Shown: positions 7,233 to 15,577 of the stretch, one piece after another
Layout of the letters: each line of letters starts with the position of its first letter
Numbering within the stretch: position 1 is the stretch's first letter
NCBI RefSeq assembly: GCF_036711975.1
Contig: NC_091976.1
Location: 10,912,001-10,976,000, forward strand
Reading direction: 5' to 3'
Source: Onthophagus taurus
Taxonomy: Eukaryota; Arthropoda; Insecta; Coleoptera; Scarabaeidae
Length of the DNA: 64,000 nucleotides
The notes under the pieces: generated by a model
The model's input: only the letters and a program-made list of their open reading frames with translations
What the model was told of the DNA's origin: nothing
The model's database searches: none
Program-made: the position numbers and the translations under genes

Positions 7233-8363
7233 ATGTTTGGAGGCGGTGTTGGTGGTATTATCAGTATCGATAAATTCGGACGTACGTTGCACGCATCTTC
7301 ATGGGGTAGAATAATTGATGAAGCCGGAACGTCTCAGCGGGCGGTTGGATTACCGTTAACCTCATCTGGGGATTATGATATGCAGGGACGTAAACTTAGT
7401 AATGTACAAAGCCCATCGTTAGAAAACGATTGCGTTATAAAAGCATATGTAGATGAGATGTTTAAGACAAACGATACGGAGTATAAACGTATATTCGATT
7501 CAATAAGTAGGACAATGCGAGCCAATAGGAATCTTCATTATTCTTTAAAATCGGAGGTTGATGATTTGCGAGATAAATCCAGGAAAGTTACGTCGGTGAT
7601 TGAAACCCTACGTGATGAAATTGATGCTAGCAAGAAATATATTGATCTTGAAGTTTCCGGAAATTTAAAGCCTTCAATCGAAGCGATCGAGGATCAGATT
7701 TTAAATTTAAAATCGGGTGTTGAAAATTTGCGAATTAAATCCGAACAAGTTACGCCGGAGATTCAAACCCTACGTGATGAATTCGATGCCAGCAAGAAAT
7801 ATATCGATCTGCAAGTTTCCGGAAATTTAAAACCTTCAATCGAAGCGATCGAGGATCAGATTTTAAATTTAAAATCGCACTGGGTATCCGATATTAAAAA
7901 TCTGCATGCTAAAATTGATGTTGGCGATGTGAAAATTACCGAAATTTCCAACGAATTAACTGATACGGCGGCAAAGTTCACAGATGTTATTAATCGAAAT
8001 TACTCGGACGTCTCTGGTGATTTAACTCAACTTTCCGATCGTTTAACAAAGTTGGGGGACGCAATTAAAACGGAATTCACTAATTTATTAAATCAAGTAA
8101 AGCTTAACAAATCGAATATCGAAGATGTATCGAATTTATTAGACCCATCTAAGACCGGACAGATCGCATCGCTAATTAAAACGGTAAACACCGATATACC
8201 TTTGAATCTAAATCGCATTAGAAATCGTCTATCGGTGATTGATACGCTCATATCGAATATACGACAGTCGATCGGTGCGCAAAAGTCGCGAGTTGACCTC
8301 ATGGATTCCGCTATATTTTCCCGACTTGATATATTAGAGAAAAAGGTTGGTCTCAAACCTTAA
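7233..8363 (+). CDS. Coiled-coil fibre-like protein with phage-tail-fibre-type head motif
   Basis: 376 residues from ATG 7233. It begins with Gly-rich MFGGGVGGIISIDKFGR, followed by GDYDMQGRKLSNVQSP and a CVIKAYVDE segment, which resembles the N...GDP...DA.K.YVD signature found at the heads of phage tail fibres. The remainder is almost entirely heptad-like (Leu/Ile/Val with Asp/Lys/Ser/Asn), typical of a long trimeric or dimeric coiled coil, and holds two 54-residue tandem repeats. No transmembrane segment is seen. A spike or attachment role is inferred from architecture and from the neighbouring virion genes. It starts 15 bases after the previous gene and ends 8 bases before the integrase. 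Confidence 0.65.
   Translation: MFGGGVGGIISIDKFGRTLHASSWGRIIDEAGTSQRAVGLPLTSSGDYDMQGRKLSNVQSPSLENDCVIKAYVDEMFKTNDTEYKRIFDSISRTMRANRNLHYSLKSEVDDLRDKSRKVTSVIETLRDEIDASKKYIDLEVSGNLKPSIEAIEDQILNLKSGVENLRIKSEQVTPEIQTLRDEFDASKKYIDLQVSGNLKPSIEAIEDQILNLKSHWVSDIKNLHAKIDVGDVKITEISNELTDTAAKFTDVINRNYSDVSGDLTQLSDRLTKLGDAIKTEFTNLLNQVKLNKSNIEDVSNLLDPSKTGQIASLIKTVNTDIPLNLNRIRNRLSVIDTLISNIRQSIGAQKSRVDLMDSAIFSRLDILEKKVGLKP
7575..7898 (+). repeat. Two 162-bp (54-codon) tandem repeats inside the fibre-like gene
   Basis: The unit from 7575 recurs at 7737. A stretch encoding SGNLKPSIEAIEDQILNLKS is repeated with only synonymous change. The spacing is exactly 54 codons, so the coiled coil is lengthened in frame. 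Confidence 0.85.
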
Positions 8364-8371
8364 TTGTCACA

Positions 8372-9310
8372 ATGGAGAAGGTGTCAGATGCGAAACGTGT
8401 CATTGTGGAGGAGCTCCATCGCCCCGCTAGACGTATTTTCGCTAGACGAAGAACCATCCTGAAGGGGATCGATGATCTATGGCAGGCGGATCTAATTGAA
8501 ATGATTGAGTTTGCCAGATTGAATTCCGGATATAAATATATATTAGTGGTTATAGACTGTTTCTCCAAGTTTCTTTGGACGCGTCCGTTAAAAAGTAAAA
8601 ATTCTACGGACGTCACCGCAGCGCTACGCTCAATTCTCACAGACGACGGTCGCGCGCCTCGAAATCTACAAACCGATCAGGGCAAAGAGTTCTACAACAG
8701 TCAATTTAAACGGTTGATGTCGGATTTTAAAATTAATCATTTTTCATCGTATAGCGTTATGAAAGCGTCGATGGCTGAACGTGTAATTCGAACCGTTAAA
8801 CAAAGAATCTACAAGTTCTTCAGTCTATATGGAAATCATAAATGGGCGCACCTATTGGTGGATATAACATCTCGATATAACAGTACGAAACATTCGACTA
8901 CGAAAATGAAACCGTCTGAAATAAATTCGAAATCGGTAGAGAATAAACTTCTCGATACAGTGTACAATCATATTAAAATTGCCGGCAGAGGAAAGTTTAG
9001 AGTTGGAGACGCTGTTCGTATCAGTAAATATAAACATGTGTTTGATAAAGGATATCTGCCCAACTGGACCGCCGAATTGTTTAAAATCGTTAAAGTGAAT
9101 ATCACAAATCCAATTTCGTATTTATTGGAGGATGTGCGTGGCCAGCCGATTAAAGGCGCTTTTTACGAATTCGAACTTCAAAGGACCGCTCAACCCAACG
9201 TTTACCTCGTTGAAAAGGTATTGAAGAGGAAGAAGGATAAGTTGTACGTAAAATGGTTAGGATTCGATTCATCCCATAATTCTTGGATATCAAATAAAGA
9301 TATATCATAA
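8372..9310 (+). CDS. Polinton-type retroviral-like integrase with chromodomain
   Basis: 312 residues from ATG 8372. The rve core has the three acidic residues: D40 (LWQADLIEM), D102 (QTDQGKEFYN) and E136 (ASMAERVIRT), with the 33-residue D-to-E gap typical of Polinton integrases. The N-terminal HPARRIFARRR-type segment replaces the zinc-binding HHCC domain, also typical of this family. The last 45 residues form a chromodomain (VYLVEKVLKRKKDKLYVKWL then NSWI), which would steer insertion to chromatin marks. It follows the fibre-like gene by 8 bases and is intact. It differs clearly from the gypsy and BEL integrases further right. Confidence 0.92.
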   Translation: MEKVSDAKRVIVEELHRPARRIFARRRTILKGIDDLWQADLIEMIEFARLNSGYKYILVVIDCFSKFLWTRPLKSKNSTDVTAALRSILTDDGRAPRNLQTDQGKEFYNSQFKRLMSDFKINHFSSYSVMKASMAERVIRTVKQRIYKFFSLYGNHKWAHLLVDITSRYNSTKHSTTKMKPSEINSKSVENKLLDTVYNHIKIAGRGKFRVGDAVRISKYKHVFDKGYLPNWTAELFKIVKVNITNPISYLLEDVRGQPIKGAFYEFELQRTAQPNVYLVEKVLKRKKDKLYVKWLGFDSSHNSWISNKDIS

Positions 9311-9386
9311 AAATTTTTTATATCGATGTGAATTATTTTTTTAAATAAAATTTAATTTTTAAACGTCTATTTTACTCGAGTTTCTT

Positions 9387-9478
9387 TTTTCCTTAAGAAA
9401 CCACATTTGATAAGGGTTTGCAGCATAAGAACGTTGCGCCCAAGTCGTTTCCTTAGGAAACCACACACTTGATAAGGG
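9387..9478. repeat. Two palindrome-centred direct repeats, 60-bp period
   Basis: TTTCCTTAAGAAACCACA and GTTTCCTTAGGAAACCACA lie 60 bases apart. Each is followed by TTGATAAGGGT. The second has a perfect 7-bp palindrome around one central base. They lie just downstream of the integrase gene and could be protein-binding, terminator or origin sites. Confidence 0.6.
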
Positions 9479-9643
9479 TATACTCTGTAAAGGGTATAAA
9501 GTCTTATGCAATACCGTTTTACCGCATTTTGATTTACAATGTATAACCAAAGAGGTGAGCTCTAAATTGTTAAATTGTTAAAGTTTAAGTTTTGAGTTTA
9601 AAATTCAAATTTTTTCAGTTAAATTCATTGTGGAGGAGTTGGC

Positions 9644-9846
9644 GGGGAGGCTTCTGCCTCCCCATTTAAAAGTAAGTCTCAATACAGAGGTTTAATTTCA
9701 TTATTTTAATTTATATCTTTAAATTTAGAGGGTACCGCTATCAATTTTTATATCGAGGCTGGTGCCTCGATATAAATGTCCGAGGGGCTTCACGCCCCTA
9801 GAGCCGGACATTTTTTACCGAGATATGGGGACGTATGTCTCCATAT
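9644..9846. other. Array of four strong stem-loops in AT-rich spacer
   Basis: Hairpin 1: GGGGAGGC, loop TTCT (9644-9663). Hairpin 2: a perfect 13-bp stem, loop TGGT (9747-9776). Hairpin 3: 6-bp AGGGGC stem inside a 6-bp TGTCCG stem with a 5-base bulge (9777-9810). Hairpin 4: 10 bp with one G-T pair, loop GTAT (9823-9846). The loops are 4-5 bases. No gene is seen between 9311 and 10213. Confidence 0.8.
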
Positions 9847-10093
9847 TATATAGACTAGAAAGTGAGTTTATTCATTTTAAATTGTTATTATATTTATATT
9901 AACTTTTATTTTTTAATTTATTTAGATTAAAATGCCTCGACCTGAATTTAATTTGTTTTCTTTATCAAATTTCCATCCCCCATACATATATCTTTAAAGA
10001 GTTATTTAATATTAATTCCTCAATGCGTTTGGATTATTTAAAAATATCAAACAATAATTTCTTAAATTATAAAAAAAAATTATTTAAAAATAT

Positions 10094-10230
10094 TATACGT
10101 ACATTATAATAAACTAACTTATCTTTTATATTTAACTTACAAGCTTATTTTAAAAAATAATATACCTACATTATTTATACGTAAATTATAATAAACTAAC
10201 TTATCTTTTATATTTAACTTACAAGCTTAT
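10094..10230. repeat. AT-rich 55-bp repeat, two copies 82 bp apart
   Basis: TATACGT followed by the ATAATAAACTAACTTATC stretch and ending in CAAGCTTAT occurs at 10094-10148 and 10176-10230 with about one mismatch. Confidence 0.75.
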
Positions 10231-10953
10231 AACGAGCTACTTCTACCATTAAAAATTGGTATAAAACTTCGGAAACTTCTACTCTTAACCTTACATCAAA
10301 ATTTGGGCGCTTCAAGCAGAACGCGCACCACATTTTCTCGCTTTCCACTAGCTCAATGAATTCACTCTTATTTATAATTTCACGCCCCCGAAGAATGGGA
10401 TCAATTGTATTTTCAAATCGATACCTCCGAATTCTGCTGTTTTGTGGTTTGGGTTGAAATCCTTCTTTATATTGTAAACCACCAAAATTAAGCTTCATTT
10501 CGAACATATCCCAACAATGGCCGCAAACAGGTCCGTGTTTAGTTTGACAGAAAAATATGCTCTTGTATACTACTCCATCCCCATTTATTTGATTGAAAAT
10601 TTCATCACTAAAGTATTATTATTAACATCTCAATTATTATCTTTACAGACTATATTTTCATTTCTAATTTACCTGAAAATTTCAACATTTCTAAAGATGG
10701 CGCATTGTAACTTATGATTCAGTTTATAATTAAACACCTCCATTGTAATGCACCTAACGTCCACATCATCGGAACATTTTTTATGCGTTCCAAGCTCGAA
10801 CCAATTATCTTGGAACCACGTGTTCCATAAGTCTAACACTACTTTCCACGGCAAGTATTCTTGGAGTGATAGTATATGTAGACGATTCGATATGTTTACA
10901 TTGATTTTCGCTTGAGCCAAATCTTTCAGCGAAGGTGCGTTGATCAAAGCCAT
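10214..10953 (-). CDS. Two-exon gene: helical N-terminal module plus Cys/His zinc-finger-like part
   Basis: I do not recognise a named family. Exon 1 runs 10953-10673 and exon 2 runs 10607-10214. The 65-bp intron has donor CAG|GTAAAT and acceptor CTTTAG|T, and the phase matches, giving 224 residues. Exon 1 (MALINAPSLKDLAQAKINVN, then LQEYLPWKVVLDLW) is Leu-rich and recalls F-box or SOCS-box-like adaptors. Exon 2 carries FFCQTKHGPVCGHCWDMF and later WCAFCLKRP, a Cys/His cluster suited to zinc binding. A ubiquitin-ligase adaptor role is speculation. Without the splice the exon 2 frame begins only at ATG 10507 and loses the Cys/His cluster, which supports the intron. It lies on the opposite strand to the integrase and the 11.35-kb gene. 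Confidence 0.6.
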
Positions 10954-11353
10954 TGTAGTATATGTTAACGTAAAACAAGTTAAATGATACTAAACTCCTT
11001 AATTTAAAATTATTGTATTTAAGCGAAAAGTCGAGAATTCGTAATCATTATCTAACCGCATTAACCCCATTTAACGGTTGCGAGATTTTTATTCTGGTGA
11101 TAATTTCGTTAAATTATTTTATTTATTTTAAATCTTTTTAATTTGCATCAATCTAATTTGATTTACGACAGCGATAGGGATGATGCAATAATGAGGGAGC
11201 TACTCCCTTAGTTCAAGGGTATTTTGCGGTTTTTAGAATTTTGATTTTCTAATTGGTGGATTCACTGATGCGCGCGCATCTGTTTGGCTTAGGGTAATTA
11301 CTATCCCTACCGTAATTTCAATGTAGTCCGAGGTAGCCGTTCATACTGATAAG
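10954..11353. other. AT-rich intergenic stretch with one hairpin
   Basis: I see no gene. AGGGAG-CTA-CTCCCT (11194-11208) can fold as a 6-bp hairpin of the same style as the 9.6-9.85 kb array. Confidence 0.5.
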
Positions 11354-11833
11354 ATGTCTCGTCTAAATCTTTTGGGTTCATACGTTTTCCCATTGAAACG
11401 TTCGCTTTCTTCGCTACAAATCGATCATCCTTACCCGATTGTGAGAGCTAAAAGAATCGCATCGAACAAATGGCCCTCCGTTATTGTTGAGTTGGAAGAT
11501 GGTTTTGCGGTATATTTACCGTTGAGAATTGCCGAAGCTATAACTGATGAAGAGTTACGGTCCCTCGATAGGATATCTTTAGTATATCTCGGAAAGAGGG
11601 ATTTTGGGAAACAGAATCCTGCGAATTTAATCCGATTCGATCAGAAAATTTATACGATTCCTTCTCCGGTAGCGGACGTCGCTGAAAATTTGGTGGTGGC
11701 CCATACAGTTCCGGAAGTGTCCACACCCGTCAGCAGACGATATCATGGGGCAGCACGGGCCTCTCTTCGCGAACGTAACCAAGACGGTTTCTATTACAAT
11801 TTAGCGACCGATGTCGTGAACGGTACTGACTAA
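11354..11833 (+). CDS. Small conserved protein of virus-like elements, intact copy
   Basis: 159 residues from ATG 11354. The core reads YPIVRAKRIASNKWPSVIVE, then FAVYLPLRIAEAITDEEL, then YLGKRDFGKQNPANLIRFD. I recall many insect element proteins with this layout (inducing strands ending in VFLP or VYLP, then a Leu/Asp-Glu helix, then YLGK), perhaps a small beta-barrel nucleic-acid binder, but no function is established here. The tail after residue 105 is Pro/Arg-rich. A second, damaged relative lies at 13.2-13.9 kb upstream of the polymerase remains, so this gene type seems tied to the replication part of such elements. Confidence 0.6.
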   Translation: MSRLNLLGSYVFPLKRSLSSLQIDHPYPIVRAKRIASNKWPSVIVELEDGFAVYLPLRIAEAITDEELRSLDRISLVYLGKRDFGKQNPANLIRFDQKIYTIPSPVADVAENLVVAHTVPEVSTPVSRRYHGAARASLRERNQDGFYYNLATDVVNGTD

Positions 11834-12257
11834 TCTTATCCGTTAATTATGTTTAATTTAAATTTAAATTTTTAATATATGTATTAACTTTAATTTTTTG
11901 TGATTTTCTCTTCCTCCTACCCTCAATCAATCAATCAATAATAATAATAATAAATAACCTATTTTAAGGTGAGTATTATTTCAATTCAGTCATCGCTCCG
12001 CGGGGGATTAACTTCCGCTGATAAGCATACGATCGTTGACGCCGTCTCCCATTGAGCGTTATCTGAAATTTATGTGCGACCTATTGTAGTATAGATGGCG
12101 CTTATGTAATTTTTCTCTCCTCCCAAATATATATTATATATCGCCACCGTTTTAAATTTCAGTCGACGTTTAGCGTTACGATATGTCCCAACGCGATTTG
12201 ATTTTTGCGATACAAGGTTTAAATGCCTTAGGTATAAACGCGGACAAACCAATAGGA
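11834..12257. other. Intergenic stretch with (AATC)n/(AAT)n microsatellite
   Basis: No gene seen. AATC repeats pass into AAT repeats at about 11925-11955. Confidence 0.5.
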
Positions 12258-12388
12258 CACTAACATGGGGTTGAAGGGCCAAAAGGGCACTCACATGGGG
12301 TTGAAGGGTCCATTAGGGCACTAACATGGGGTTGAAGGGGGGTGGGGGTTGAAGGGCCAAAAGGACACTCACATGGGGTTGAAGATGA
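12258..12388. repeat. Degenerate 30-bp minisatellite (CACTMACATGGGGTTGAAGGG)
   Basis: The word CACTAACATGGGG or CACTCACATGGGG plus TTGAAG starts at 12258, 12288, 12319 and 12366, with a broken copy between the last two. It abuts the 17-bp array. Confidence 0.75.
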
Positions 12389-12389
12389 C

Positions 12390-12473
12390 ACCGGAAGTGA
12401 CAAGATACCGGAAGTGACAAGATACCGGTAGTGACAAGATACCGGAAGTGGGATGACACCGGAAGTGACGTCA
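12390..12473. promoter_or_regulatory. 17-bp array of ETS-like sites ending in a full CRE
   Basis: ACCGGAAGTG (one copy ACCGGTAGTG) starts at 12390, 12407, 12424, 12441 and 12458, exactly every 17 bases. The last copy runs into TGACGTCA at 12466-12473. ACCGGAAGT is the ETS/GABP consensus and TGACGTCA the CREB/ATF palindrome. A regulatory role is inference. Confidence 0.55.
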
Positions 12474-12480
12474 TGGGGGA

Positions 12481-13216
12481 TTAGGGGGATGGGGGATTGA
12501 CTTCCGCTCCAGAACTCTCATTTATTATCTACTCTCATCATCATCACCAACTCCGTCACCACGGTTTTGTTGATGGTGGAGAAGGGGATGGGGGCCTGGG
12601 GATGGCATATCCTTCCCATTCCGCTATGAAAAAGAACAAAAAAAAATAATAATAAAATAATAGTTATTTTTGATGCAAGATAGCAAAATTACACTTCTAC
12701 ATTCGAGAATGCAAAAAAATTTCGCTCTTATGTATCAAACAACATTTTTCGAAAACTGCGTGTTCTAAAGTTTATAAAACAAACAAATTCAGTATAGTGA
12801 TATTTTATATCAAAAACTTTACATCACATCGACTTAACCTCACATATTAAACAAATGTACTATTATAAATATGCATTTAAACATGATATGAAATGATAAA
12901 ACAATTAAATGCCGATTATTTTGTGTTTATAATTTGTTCATAACAAGAAATTAACAATTAATTATATCAAATTCTTTGATTTTTGATTTCGTAGCTGAAC
13001 GTAAAAGTCTTTTACGTCCTGAACGCAAAAGACTTTTACATCCTGTTAGCGAAAAACTATCGTTTTGAGGAATCGCTAAGTACTACGCAAAAGTCAACTT
13101 TTAATAGCAGTTTTCGAAAAAATAAATAATAAAAATAAAATAATAATATTGTAAAGCAAAAGAAAAATAAGGACATACAATCGTCCTCCTTCTCCTGCTT
13201 TTGTGAAAATCATCAT
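12481..13216. other. Non-coding AT-rich stretch
   Basis: No gene supported. It has homopolymer and (AATA) tracts and two near-copies of a GCAAAAG/AAAAGTCTTTTAC word at about 13002-13040. Confidence 0.45.
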
Positions 13217-13927
13217 TTGCTTGATAGAGCAACTATTGTTACTATTCTGTGCGTGCGTGTATACCGAAAAACCATAAAATGCCTAAAATACAAAAAAAAA
13301 ACGTCATCAACATCCCCACCGCTATTGTCGGAGAATAGCGTAACGAAACAGTACTCGAAAACCAAGAAAGATCGTCTCGAGCACATCAAAGCATTGTTAA
13401 ATAAGCAGCAAAATCCGGAAGAAGAAGAATTGACAACTTCTTCTTCTCATTCCGAGATCCATGCTAGTAGCTCAGAATCGGAGACAAATTCACGAAGCTG
13501 TATGTCCATGTTAGTGCAAAAATTATTGAAAGTGAATAAACCTGCGAATAGGTTTAGCGACAAACCTAAATTCGCTTGTAGCAATCTCGAGATTGGATTA
13601 ATTTATCCCAAAATTTCGTTGAAGAAATTAGAATCTGCGAAATTTCCCTGTTTGTTGGCCGAACTGCGCGAAAACATAGTTTTTTTACCTGAAAGATACG
13701 TTCATCAACTAGATGATGAGTTTATTAAAATTATCAATTCAGCTAAACATCCTGAAGTGGGATTGAAATTAAAAGATCGTAAAAACGTTGGTAAGCCTAA
13801 TCCAATGCTTAACATCGATTTGTGTTATGCGAGGAGTAACACATCCATTCTATTATTCTATATTATACTATTATTGCACTCTTCTGTTTTTATAATCACT
13901 ATACTAGTACATACCCATATATTATAA
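13217..13927 (+). pseudogene. Damaged relative of the 11.35-kb small conserved gene
   Basis: The segment YPKISLKKLESAKFPCLLAE, ENIVFLPERYVHQLDDEF and KDRKNVGKPNPMLNID aligns by eye with the core of the gene at 11354-11833. Upstream is a Ser/Glu-rich extension. The frame shown has no ATG; the likely start ATG at 13278 is put out of frame by a ten-A run (13291-13300). The C-terminus runs into a hydrophobic stretch without similarity to the intact copy. It lies upstream of the polymerase B remains and probably belongs to the same old element. Confidence 0.6.
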
Positions 13928-13958
13928 ACGTTTTGATATTTAGTTTATTATTACTACG

Positions 13959-14264
13959 ATGGAATATTTAAGTAATGAAACAGTTAAAACCACAAGATTG
14001 TTGTTTAACACTTCAAAAACTGAGGAGAAATTTAAATATTTAGATAAATTAAACAAGACAAATATTCGGTTGATTAATAAATTTTTACGCTCCAACACTG
14101 ATGAAATTGGGGTTAAAAGAAGATATCAGACAATTCTTTGCGATCTAAAACAAATAGAGTTGAAAATCAAACGTTCTTTGGAAATTGCAAGAGGAATTAA
14201 ACATGGAAGAGGACTTTATAAGAAACGCAGCGATTGTATTAGATGGCAAGATGTGGCTTTCTAG
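13959..14264 (+). CDS. Unrecognised Lys/Asn-rich small open frame
   Basis: 101 residues from ATG 13959 (MEYLSNETVKTTRLLFNTSK). It is helical and basic, ending RSDCIRWQDVAF, where the IRWQDV motif resembles the N-terminal region of DNA polymerase B proteins in insect elements. It may be a fragment of that gene or a separate small gene. The family is unknown. Confidence 0.35.
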   Translation: MEYLSNETVKTTRLLFNTSKTEEKFKYLDKLNKTNIRLINKFLRSNTDEIGVKRRYQTILCDLKQIELKIKRSLEIARGIKHGRGLYKKRSDCIRWQDVAF

Positions 14265-14727
14265 AAGATTGCATTTCACTAATCAAGTCGAGAGTACAAA
14301 TTGGTTAAAAATTGAATTTAGAACTTTCCGCAAATTTTATCATTCCTACGAGTGGAGAGGAAGATGCGAAATATTTTAATACATCTAACTCTGTAGTATT
14401 ACAGTCTTTCTCTATTAAAAGGACCTATATTAAGGACCTTATTATCATACAAATCAGACTAAAGAAATTCATTGTAATTTATTAATTTTAGAAAATGACA
14501 ACTTACATTATGTATGAGTCATAAAACTGTTAAAATAACTCTTCCAGAGAAAAATATGTTGGAATTTCAAAACATTAATGTGTTATCTCGAAAGCCTTTC
14601 GTTATTTACGCAGATTTTGAATCGCTACTTAAAAAGATCGAGGGTTGCTCAAACAGCTCAAGTATGGTTCATAGAGCAATTAGAATTACTTAGTAGGGAA
14701 CTTTATTCAATTTTAAAAGCTAGCACT

Positions 14728-15577
14728 ACAAATATCAGGGATGTGCCGTAGGCTATAAAGTTTACTTTACTCCCGTTGTCTACAAGTAATATACGTATTG
14801 TTTACACAAACCGTTTCATGTAAACAATGTAGAGATGTAGACAATGTAAATTATGATAATCTTTGATCAATTAATTATTTTTGAATATACTTTTGAGATT
14901 GACGTGTCTTTAAGTTTTTTTTTTTTATGAAAAAAAATTTATTTTCGGTATTTTTATTCTTGAGCCTCTTCTATTCATCAGAGCTCGTTCAAAATCTGGA
15001 TGTTTGAACTCTTTCAATATTGAGTGCACTTTTTTTTGTTAATTTTTCATTCATAACGTTTTTGGCAAGTAAATTTGCAGTGTGGCTACTGCAATTACTA
15101 TGCCAAATAGGAACTTTTTTTCTCATCTTTATCATAGTTGCAGTTATCCGAAACAACAGCGTAAACATCACTGGTGTATAAAGTTTTTAATAAATCTATT
15201 GATTCCATCACAACTTCTGAAAGTTTGTTAGCATCTTCTGCTTCACAAGTCATATCCCACGCGTTTAAAAATGCCTGCTTTCCCTTGGCATTATGGAGCA
15301 TTGTTACCACAGATTTTGAATTGCTGCTTGTGTTTTTCATCGATCAATAGCACAGATTGAAAATATATCATTTTTTTTGACAAATAAACGCAACTTTCAT
15401 ATTCCTTATCTAGTAATGTTTTTGAAATTTTTGAAATATACAACGCACCGTTTTTACGCGTTGTCTACGTAGTCTACTCGTTGTCAACATAGATTACGTA
15501 TATATTCTGTCTACGCGTTGTTTACGCTAAAGTGTCGACAATCTTTCGACGTGTAGAGGCACATCCCTGACAAATAT
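14728..15577. mobile_element. hAT transposon remnant with 8-bp target duplication
   Basis: Terminal inverted repeats CAGGGATGTGCC and GGCACATCCCTG bound 14736-15569, flanked by ACAAATAT on both sides (14728-14735 and 15570-15577). The interior is AT-rich. The 8-bp duplication and CAGGG ends are diagnostic of hAT elements. Confidence 0.92.
14989..15340 (-). pseudogene. hAT transposase fragment
   Basis: Two overlapping minus-strand frames carry VYAVVSDNCNYD and PIWHSNCSSHTANLLAKNV, matching the central region of hAT transposases (SDN.A.M ... C.AH..NL). A frame break separates them (near 15110). Only about 110 residues of a normal 600 remain, so the element cannot move on its own. Confidence 0.75.

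Noticed and set aside
9359..9550. 63-codon minus-strand frame downstream of the integrase
   Set aside because: It runs through the palindromic repeats and has no similarity I recognise.
12070..12294. Minus-strand frame of 74 codons next to the minisatellite
   Set aside because: Part of it is repeat sequence, with no motif and no context support.
12390..12473. Possible CRISPR-like array
   Set aside because: The 17-bp units are contiguous without unique spacers, and the region is eukaryotic mobile DNA.
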